From NCBI RefSeq assembly GCF_000244915.1, contig NZ_CM001442.1, positions 4,526,001 to 4,590,000 of the forward strand: a DNA stretch of 64,000 bases, in the 5' to 3' direction. Positions 57,979 to 64,000 of the stretch are shown in pieces. Source of the DNA: Bradyrhizobium sp. WSM471. Its GTDB lineage: Bacteria > Pseudomonadota > Alphaproteobacteria > Rhizobiales > Xanthobacteraceae. Position 1 is the first letter of the stretch. Each line of letters starts with the position of its first letter. The notes below the pieces were generated by a model. The model was given only the letters and a program-made list of their open reading frames with translations. It ran no database searches and was not told where the DNA came from. The translations under genes and the position numbers were made by a program.

Positions 57979-58533
57979 ATGGTGCATCGTGTGGTTGGCA
58001 GCCTGATCGCCGGCCTTCTGCTGCACGCCACCACGCCCGCAATGGCCGAGGCTCCGGCCGAGCTGATCTCCAGCTTCCGCCTCAAGCATGGTGAGGTCCG
58101 CGTCGTCCGCGATTCGACCCTCGACCGCATCGCCATGGACCAGGCGCGCGCGATGGCGACGAAGGACGACCTCAGTCACGACGCCCTCGGCCCGTTCAAC
58201 CGCCGCGTCGCACCGGCCGGCGCAGGCCGCGCCGCCGAGAACATCGCCTACGGCTACGACAATTTCGAGAAGACCCTCGGACAGTGGATCGACTCGTCGG
58301 GACACCGCAAGAATTTGCTGCTGCACAACGCTTCCCGCGTGGGGATCGCGAGCGCGAAAAACGCCAGCGGCAAACGTACCTATTGGGCGATGGTGATCGC
58401 CGGCGACTACGAACCGAAGGGCAAAGGCAAGAAGGACAAGGAGCCCCTGGTTGCCGTGAAACGCGAAGCCGCTCCTGCAAGCAAGCCCAAATCCGGCGGC
58501 TGCCACATCAAGCTGCTCGGCCTCTGCATTTAA
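57979..58533 (+). CDS. Secreted CAP-domain protein (184 aa)
   Basis: I start at ATG 57979, with GGGGGACA upstream; ATG 57961 is possible. Signal peptide about residues 1-23. The CAP/SCP domain has LISSFRLKHGEVRVVRDSTLDRIA, AENIAYGYDNFEKTLGQWIDSSGHRKNLL (in pieces: AENIAYGYDN, WIDSSGHRKNLL) and ASRVGIASAKN. The C-terminus is basic with a Cys pair (GGCHIKLLGLCI). CAP proteins are secreted; function unknown. Confidence 0.8.
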   Translation: MVHRVVGSLIAGLLLHATTPAMAEAPAELISSFRLKHGEVRVVRDSTLDRIAMDQARAMATKDDLSHDALGPFNRRVAPAGAGRAAENIAYGYDNFEKTLGQWIDSSGHRKNLLLHNASRVGIASAKNASGKRTYWAMVIAGDYEPKGKGKKDKEPLVAVKREAAPASKPKSGGCHIKLLGLCI

Positions 58534-58628
58534 GACCAAGCCCGATCTGAGACCAAGCCCGGCCATCTTGCCCGCATCCCTCGACGCGTTTAATCCATGC
58601 ACGAGGATCGCGAGACGCGGAGGTATGG

Positions 58629-59807
58629 ATGATGGATATCGACCGAATTCGTTGCGACACCCCGGCTGCCTCTCGGCTCGCCTATCTCCACAACGCGGGC
58701 GCGGCGCTGATGTCGGCGCCGGTTGTTGCGGCGATGAAGGAACACATCGATCTGGAGAGCGAGATCGGAGGCTATGCCGCCGCCGACCGTGAGGCGCCCC
58801 GGCTTGAATCCGTCTACGGCTCAGTGGCCCGCCTGCTGAATGCCGCGCCTGATGAGATCGCCCTCATGGAGAACGCGACGGTTGCCTGGCAGATGGCGTT
58901 CTACGCGCTTCCATTTCGTCAGGGCGACCGGATCCTGACCGCCGAGGCGGAGTACGCTGCCAACTATGTCGCCTTTCTCCAGGTCGGCAAGCGAACAGGC
59001 GTCTCGATCGACATCGTGCCGAGCGATGCTAGCGGCGAGCTCGACGTTGACGCGCTCGAACGCATGATCGATGGGCGCGTGAAGCTGATTGCGATCACAT
59101 GGGTTCCGACCAATGGCGGGCTGGTCAATCCGGCTGCGGCCGTCGGCAAGATCGCACGAGCGCGAGGCATTCCTTATCTGCTCGACGCCTGCCAGGCGGT
59201 CGGACAGATGTCGGTCGACGTCGAGGCCATCGGCTGTGACATGTTGTCGGCGACTGGACGTAAATTCCTCCGCGGCCCGCGCGGCACCGGCTTCCTCTAC
59301 GTCCGCCGCGCGATGCTGCAGCAGCTCGAACCGCCAATGATCGACCACTTCGCCGCACCCTGGGTCTCCCGGGACGCTTATCGGCTGCGTGACGATGCGC
59401 GTCGTTTCGAGACTTGGGAGAACAACTACGCAGCCCGGCTTGGGCTGGGCACGGCTGTCGATTATGCCCTCGATATCGGGATCGGCCCCATCGAGCAGCG
59501 TTGCCGCATGTTGGCGGACCGCCTAAGGGGCGGCCTTGCGACCATTCGCGGCATCAGAGTTCGCGACCTCGGACGCGCGCCGGGAGCCATCGTCAGCTTC
59601 ACGGTGGAAGGGTACGAGGCGGACACGATCGTCAGCGACGCGGCCGCCGCCGGCATCACGATCGGTGCGTCAGATCCATCGAGCACGCGCATCGATGCCG
59701 AAATTCGCGCGCTGCCCCCGGTGGTGCGCGCCTCCCCGCATTACTACAATACGGAAGCCGAGATCGATCGGCTGATCGCCCACCTGGAAGCTTTGACGCC
59801 CCGATAG
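58629..59807 (+). CDS. Class V aminotransferase, cysteine-desulfurase-like (392 aa)
   Basis: A fold-type I PLP enzyme. The Lys that binds PLP is in DMLSATGRKFLRGPRGTGFLYV, with the PLP Asp in PYLLDACQAVGQMSVDV. YLHNAGAALMSAPVVAAM marks the N-terminus. No Cys-containing loop of SufS/IscS type is seen, so it is not a clear desulfurase; the closest look-alikes by eye are EgtE-type C-S lyases and isopenicillin-N-epimerase-like enzymes. GGAGG precedes the two tandem ATGs (58629 and 58632). Confidence 0.8.
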   Translation: MMDIDRIRCDTPAASRLAYLHNAGAALMSAPVVAAMKEHIDLESEIGGYAAADREAPRLESVYGSVARLLNAAPDEIALMENATVAWQMAFYALPFRQGDRILTAEAEYAANYVAFLQVGKRTGVSIDIVPSDASGELDVDALERMIDGRVKLIAITWVPTNGGLVNPAAAVGKIARARGIPYLLDACQAVGQMSVDVEAIGCDMLSATGRKFLRGPRGTGFLYVRRAMLQQLEPPMIDHFAAPWVSRDAYRLRDDARRFETWENNYAARLGLGTAVDYALDIGIGPIEQRCRMLADRLRGGLATIRGIRVRDLGRAPGAIVSFTVEGYEADTIVSDAAAAGITIGASDPSSTRIDAEIRALPPVVRASPHYYNTEAEIDRLIAHLEALTPR

Positions 59808-59876
59808 CAAGGCGCAAGAACCTGCTCGACCGAATCGAGTTCGAAGCCGATCCGCCGTCGCCCCAGCACATGGCCT

Positions 59877-60338
59877 TCAACCTTTCGTTGTCAGCGCCGA
59901 CAGCTGGTCGGTGTCGAAACGGGCGCGCAATTCACTGATGGCTTTCGCGTCCGGGGCTCCGCTTGCGGTCAGCTTGGCCAATTCCTCGAAGTAGCGTTCG
60001 TGTCCCGGTGGAGAGACCGTCATGAGCACGCGCGCTGGCTTCTCGCTGACGTTGGTGATGTTGTGCGGGACGCCGGGGGGAATGAAGAGATAGGTCCCCG
60101 GTGCCGCTCGGACGACTTCGTCACCGACATGCCATTCGCACTCGCCCTCCAGCATGTAGAAGGTCTCTTCCTGCACGCGATGAACGTGCCGGCCTGTGGC
60201 GAACCCTGCCGGTATCGTCCAGTCGAACATGCTGGTGTGCTTTGTATCTTCGCCGGTTACCAGGAAGGCCATCGGTTGACCGCGCAGCATGATTCCCTTG
60301 GTCTCGCCGGACCTGCGGATGAGCGGTTTGGCGTTCAT
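59877..60338 (-). CDS. Cupin-domain protein (153 aa)
   Basis: I start at ATG 60336-60338; GGAGGG sits just before it, inside a longer frame. The two cupin motifs are GFATGRHVHRVQEETFYMLEG and PGTYLFIPPGVPHNITNV, with the His/His/Glu and His that bind a metal. The C-terminus has a helical extension (YFEELAKLTASG). Single-cupin dioxygenases and isomerases look like this; the substrate is unknown. It is divergent from the winged-helix/TPR regulator, which may control it. Confidence 0.8.
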   Translation of the reverse strand: MNAKPLIRRSGETKGIMLRGQPMAFLVTGEDTKHTSMFDWTIPAGFATGRHVHRVQEETFYMLEGECEWHVGDEVVRAAPGTYLFIPPGVPHNITNVSEKPARVLMTVSPPGHERYFEELAKLTASGAPDAKAISELRARFDTDQLSALTTKG

Positions 60339-60464
60339 GTGACCCTCCATGGCTCGGTGCGGCTCTGCTGAAAACCACGCCATGGTGATCCAGCGGCTCC
60401 TGAAAGTGGTGAAGCCGTTCGGAAAACATTGCAAAAAACCTCCGAAATGTGCCCTTCTTTGGCA

Positions 60465-62018
60465 ATGGCCATGATCCTTGAATTTGGTCCATTCCGTCTC
60501 GACGCCGATGCAGGAATCCTTTTCCACGGTGCCGAGCCGATCCCCCTCGGCCAGCGAGCCGTCCTGCTCTTGGCCCTGCTCGTGCAACGGGCCGGCGCGC
60601 CGGTGTCCAAGGAAGCCTTGATCGAGGCGGCGTGGCCTGCCCAGGCAATCGAGGACAGTAATTTGACCGTCCAAATCGCTGCTGTGCGGCGCATTTTGGC
60701 AGATATCTCTGGAGAGGCCCGCTGGATCGAGACCCTGCCACGGCGTGGCTATCGCTATGTGGGTCCCTCCGTTACGACGTCCCATCGGGATCACGCATCC
60801 GCCGCCTCCGCAGCGCCATCGCTGATGTTGCCTGACAGGCCGTCAATCGCGGTCTTGCCCTTCGCGAACCTGAGCGGTGATGCAGAGCAAGACTACTTTG
60901 CCGAAGGGATGGTCGACGACATCATCACCGGACTGTCGCGCATCAACTGGCTGTTCGTAATCGCGCGGAATTCGACGTTCATATACAAGGGCCGTGCGGT
61001 AGACTTGAAACAGGTCGGCCGCGAGCTTGGCGTCCGGTATGTGCTGGAAGGCAGCGTCCGGAAGACCGGCACAACGGTCCGCATCACTGGTCAGTTGATC
61101 GATACGTCGACCGGCGGGCATGTGTGGGCCGAGCGCTACGACCGCGGGTCCGAGGACGTTTTCGCCCTCCAGGATGACATCGCCCTATCGGTCGTCGGCG
61201 CCATTGCGCCGAGCCTGCGGCGCGCCGAATTCAACAGGGTCAAGCGCCAACGGCCCGACAGCCTCGATGCCTATGATCTTGTCCTGCCGGCCCAGCCGGA
61301 TGTCGATTCCGGAATGCCAGAGCAGGTCACGCAAGCCCTTGTGCTGCTCGCACGTTCGATCGCGCTTGAGCCCACTTATGCGCTAGCGCACGGCAATGCC
61401 GCAATGTGCCACCATTGCCTGTTCCTTCGAGCCGGTTTGCAGGCGGTCAATCGGGCCGCGTCGATCCATCATGCACGGTCGGCTCTGATCCACGGACAGG
61501 ATGACGCGCTTGCTCTCACCCTTGCGGCTTTTTCGATCGGCATGGATGGGCACGATCGTTCCGCAGCATTCACTGCACTCGACGCCGCACTCGCCATCAG
61601 CCCATCATCGGCGCTGACCTACATCCTCGGCAGCGTCATGCTCGGTTGGAGCGGCGAAGCCGACCGCGCCATCGAGTGGAGCGAAAGGGGCGTGCGGCTC
61701 AGTCCGTTCGATCCCTGGGCCTTTGCTGCGTTCGACGCGCAAGCCATGGGTCACTTCCACCGCGGTCGATATGAAGAAGCATGTCGTGCGGCCTACCGGT
61801 CGGTTCAGGCCAATCCTCGACACAGCATTACCTATGTGCAACTGGCTGCGGCGCTCGCAAAGCTCGGACGTCTGGAAGAAGCGAGGGCGGCGGCCGCCCG
61901 GGTGCTCGAGTTGCACCCGACGTTTCGCTACAGCCGGCAGTTCTCAGGCGTTAACTGTTCCCCGTCGCTTGCGTCGTCCCTTGGCGAGGCGCTTCGTGCC
62001 GCCGGCCTGCCGGAATAA
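60465..62018 (+). CDS. Winged-helix (OmpR/CadC-type) plus TPR regulator (517 aa)
   Basis: The start is uncertain (TTG 60429, ATG 60447, 60465 or 60471); I use 60465. Residues 4-100 are an OmpR/PhoB-type winged helix (LEFGPFRLDADAGILFHG, SKEALIEAAWP, IETLPRRGYRYVG). The next region (SIAVLPFANLSGDAEQDYFAEGM, GRELGVRYVLEGSVRKTG, TGGHVWAERYD) is the FlgO/TolB-like domain common in adenylate-cyclase-type regulators, followed by TPR repeats. No cyclase domain. It should be cytoplasmic; no membrane segment is seen. Confidence 0.8.
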   Translation: MAMILEFGPFRLDADAGILFHGAEPIPLGQRAVLLLALLVQRAGAPVSKEALIEAAWPAQAIEDSNLTVQIAAVRRILADISGEARWIETLPRRGYRYVGPSVTTSHRDHASAASAAPSLMLPDRPSIAVLPFANLSGDAEQDYFAEGMVDDIITGLSRINWLFVIARNSTFIYKGRAVDLKQVGRELGVRYVLEGSVRKTGTTVRITGQLIDTSTGGHVWAERYDRGSEDVFALQDDIALSVVGAIAPSLRRAEFNRVKRQRPDSLDAYDLVLPAQPDVDSGMPEQVTQALVLLARSIALEPTYALAHGNAAMCHHCLFLRAGLQAVNRAASIHHARSALIHGQDDALALTLAAFSIGMDGHDRSAAFTALDAALAISPSSALTYILGSVMLGWSGEADRAIEWSERGVRLSPFDPWAFAAFDAQAMGHFHRGRYEEACRAAYRSVQANPRHSITYVQLAAALAKLGRLEEARAAAARVLELHPTFRYSRQFSGVNCSPSLASSLGEALRAAGLPE

Positions 62019-62030
62019 CGGTCGCGCCAA

Positions 62031-63275
62031 TCAGGTACAGCGCGCACTCAATCCGGATGCGCCAAGCTTCGCCATGACCTCGTCGAGATGGGCGCTGTCG
62101 CGAGTCTCGATCACCAGTTGCAGCAGCGTCGCCTTGGCCGGAAGATCCGAGAACGTGCGCTGGTGCGAGACCTCGATGATGTTGGCGCCGGCCTCGGCCA
62201 GCAGTGCCGCGACCGCAGCCAGTTGGCCGGGCCTGTCGGGAATGTCGAGCGACAGCTGGGTGAGCCGCCCCTCGCGCGCCAACTCGCGGGTCAGGACCGA
62301 TGCGATCAGCCGCGTGTCGATATTGCCGCCGCTCAGCACCAGCCCGACCTTCTGGCCGGCGAAACGGGACGGGTCGGACATCAGTGCGGCGAGACCGGCG
62401 GCGCCGGCGCCCTCGACGACTGTCTTCTCGATCGAGATCAAGGTCGCGACTGCGCGCTCGAGCTCGGCTTCGTTCACAAGCGCGATATCGTCGACCAGGC
62501 GGCGGACGATTTCGGTCGTGATCCTGCCAGGCGATTTCACCGCGATGCCTTCGGCGAGCGTGTCGCCACGTGCCGGCAGATTGCCGCCGTGGATGGCGTT
62601 GTACATCGAGGGGTAGAGCCAGGCCTCGACGCCGAGGATCCGCAGCGACGGCTTGATCGATTTCGCGGCAATGGCGATCCCGCTGATCAGGCCACCGCCG
62701 CCGATCGGGACGACCAGCGTATCGAGCTCCGGCACGGCCTTGAGTATTTCGAGCCCGACCGTGCCCTGCCCCGCGATGACGAGCGGATCGTCATAGGGAT
62801 GGACGAAGATCATGCCGCGGGCTTCGCCGTGGCTGCGCGCATACGTGGCCGCCTCCTCCAGCGTGGCGCCCGTCACCACCACCTCGGCACCGTGATGCCT
62901 GGTGTTTTCGACCTTCACCATGGGCGTGCCGACCGGCATGACGATGGTGGCGGGAATGCCGAGCCGCTTGGCGTGATAGGCGACGCCCTGCGCGTGGTTA
63001 CCCGCCGACATCGCGACGACGCCCCGCGCGCACTCCTCCGGCGTCAACGCCGTGAGGCGGTTGAGCGCACCGCGCTCCTTGAACGAGGACGTGAACTGGA
63101 GGTTCTCGAATTTCAGCCAGATGTCGGAGCCGCAGATATGGCTCAGCGTTCGGCTGTAGCTACAGGGCGTCTCGACGACGGCGCCGCGGATCGTCTCGGC
63201 GGCGGCATGGATGTCATCAGGTGCGACCGGAAGGCCGCTGAGATCAGAGGAGATGCTTTGGGACAACTCAGCCAT
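62031..63275 (-). CDS. ilvA: Threonine ammonia-lyase with C-terminal ACT domain
   Basis: Deaminates threonine to 2-oxobutyrate, the first step to isoleucine or a catabolic route. The PLP Lys is in FTSSFKERGALNRL (Lys66); MSAGNHAQGVAYHA, PIGGGGLISGIA and VLSGGNID follow. The last 80 residues (TQLSLDIPDRPGQLAAVAALL, NIIEVSHQRTF) form one ACT domain, as in the shorter IlvA type (414 aa). The start is ATG 63273-63275. It converges on the regulator gene with a 12-base gap. Confidence 0.88.
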   Translation of the reverse strand: MAELSQSISSDLSGLPVAPDDIHAAAETIRGAVVETPCSYSRTLSHICGSDIWLKFENLQFTSSFKERGALNRLTALTPEECARGVVAMSAGNHAQGVAYHAKRLGIPATIVMPVGTPMVKVENTRHHGAEVVVTGATLEEAATYARSHGEARGMIFVHPYDDPLVIAGQGTVGLEILKAVPELDTLVVPIGGGGLISGIAIAAKSIKPSLRILGVEAWLYPSMYNAIHGGNLPARGDTLAEGIAVKSPGRITTEIVRRLVDDIALVNEAELERAVATLISIEKTVVEGAGAAGLAALMSDPSRFAGQKVGLVLSGGNIDTRLIASVLTRELAREGRLTQLSLDIPDRPGQLAAVAALLAEAGANIIEVSHQRTFSDLPAKATLLQLVIETRDSAHLDEVMAKLGASGLSARCT

Positions 63276-63320
63276 AGGACAGCATAGAGCATTTGCCCGG
63301 CTCCGGCGATAAGCCAACCG

Positions 63321-64000
63321 CTATTTGGTAAATTCCCGCGAACGTGAAGCCCGCCAAAGCGTCCACAGCGTATGCAGCCGCGATGACGGCTGCGGCGTAA
63401 ATAGATTGCGCCCGGGCTGCGACAGGCGCTTGAGGTCGGCCCGCGCTTGTCCGAGCGGAAGGAACGCTGGACGCACTGATACCGGCACGTCCACGAGCAG
63501 CGACAAGGCCGTCGTCAAATGTTGCCGCGCCTCGGCCAAGAGCTGGTCCAGCGCGGCGCGCAAGTTTGGCGTCTCCTTGCCGGCGAAGACGTCTTCCACG
63601 TCGCAATCGTGGCTCGCCAGCACCTGCTGCGGCAGGAACAATTGCCGGCGCGCCGCATCGCGCGGCAGATTGGCGATGACCTCTACGATGCCCTGCGCCA
63701 GCCCGGCATGGCGGGCGAGATGCTCGGCCGCCTCCGACGATGGTCCCATGATCCGGGCGGCGAGATCGAACAGCGCCGATGAGGTCGCCGCGAGGTAGCC
63801 CTCCAGCGCCGCCATTGTCGGCATTGGGTCGTTGTAGAGATCGAATTGATGCTCGTCGGCGAGTAGCGACAGCGGTTCGACCGGCAGGTCGAAATCACGA
63901 ATTGCGCGGAGCAGCTCCGCCGCCACCGGATTGCCCTCGGCGCTGCCATGGACCTGGCCCGACAGCATGTCGGTCCACCATTGCAGGCGGATTTCACCGG
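63321..64000 (-). CDS. Squalene/phytoene synthase family protein, 5' part beyond window
   Basis: The frame is open to the window edge, reading upstream of the first visible Met as GEIRLQWWTDML, which matches the EIRLQWWRD segment of COG1562 proteins. Downstream, DEHQFDLYNDPMPTMAALEG and AQGIVEVIANLPRDAARRQLFLPQ fit the family's second half. Only part of the first Asp-rich helix is present, so catalysis cannot be judged; NDUFAF6-like homologues share this layout. It is the last feature of the window. Confidence 0.8.
   Translation of the reverse strand, partial: GEIRLQWWTDMLSGQVHGSAEGNPVAAELLRAIRDFDLPVEPLSLLADEHQFDLYNDPMPTMAALEGYLAATSSALFDLAARIMGPSSEAAEHLARHAGLAQGIVEVIANLPRDAARRQLFLPQQVLASHDCDVEDVFAGKETPNLRAALDQLLAEARQHLTTALSLLVDVPVSVRPAFLPLGQARADLKRLSQPGRNLFTPQPSSRLHTLWTLWRASRSREFTK

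Overview
The window is a high-GC, gene-dense stretch of an alphaproteobacterial chromosome. It is most probably Bradyrhizobium or a close relative in the Nitrobacteraceae. I infer this from three things: the housekeeping order ssb-gyrA / coaD-cyclophilins-queA / tgt, the small outer-membrane beta-barrels that begin with an AADxAARPYTKAP segment after signal cleavage, and interspersed palindromic repeats (GTAGCCCGGATG..., CCTGAGG...CCTCAGG) of a kind I associate with Bradyrhizobium. I saw no rRNA, tRNA, CRISPR array, transposase or phage gene.

Layout. 1-7.1 kb: a partial secreted caspase-like protein (minus strand), small hypothetical genes, and a lower-GC membrane-protein gene flanked by a ~110-bp direct repeat. 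7.5-11.4 kb: small proteins, a Nudix hydrolase with a perfect palindrome upstream, and an AI-2E-family permease. 11.5-19.8 kb: acetoacetyl-CoA synthetase, a stand-alone formyltransferase, small secreted proteins, a RidA protein, an EamA transporter and a second caspase-like protein. 19.8-22.7 kb: cysK with a solo BrnA-like antitoxin, and a tgt whose four zinc ligands are all replaced. 22.8-25.8 kb: a patatin-like lipoprotein, a TetR regulator and a PepSY protein; the first and third share an almost identical palindromic operator. 25.85-27.1 kb: asd behind a threonine-rich leader peptide and an intrinsic terminator, which looks like a transcription attenuator. 27.2-30.5 kb: queA, two cyclophilins, a TonB-C-like protein and coaD (minus strand). 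31-36.8 kb: kup converging on gyrA across a perfect 31-bp inverted repeat, then ssb. 37.2-43.5 kb: two tandem Omp25/31-like porins, uvrA, a DinB-like protein and a HAD phosphatase. 43.5-45 kb: a two-gene secreted SRPBCC / YVTN-propeller operon. 45-46.2 kb: a non-coding interspersed repeat. 46.2-53.6 kb: a DUF1217 repeat protein, an acyl-CoA synthetase / PPC-domain pair, a lipoprotein, a TPR relic, a GNAT protein, DUF3597 and DUF2189 proteins. 53.7-64 kb: a lytic transglycosylase, a DUF1127 protein, trmFO followed by a kinase-like/AMP-binding-C fusion, a CAP-domain protein, a class V aminotransferase, a cupin divergent from a winged-helix/TPR regulator, ilvA, and a partial squalene/phytoene-synthase-family gene.

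How the genes fit together. Three tRNA-modification genes (tgt and queA for queuosine; trmFO for m5U54) and the DNA maintenance genes (gyrA, ssb, uvrA) form the core. Threonine/lysine/cysteine metabolism appears as asd, ilvA and cysK. The most interesting features are regulatory: the putative Thr attenuator at asd and the paired TetR-type operators. The most unusual protein features are the zinc-site-less Tgt and the kinase-like/AMP-binding-C fusion. All functions are read from sequence motifs by eye; no search was run.
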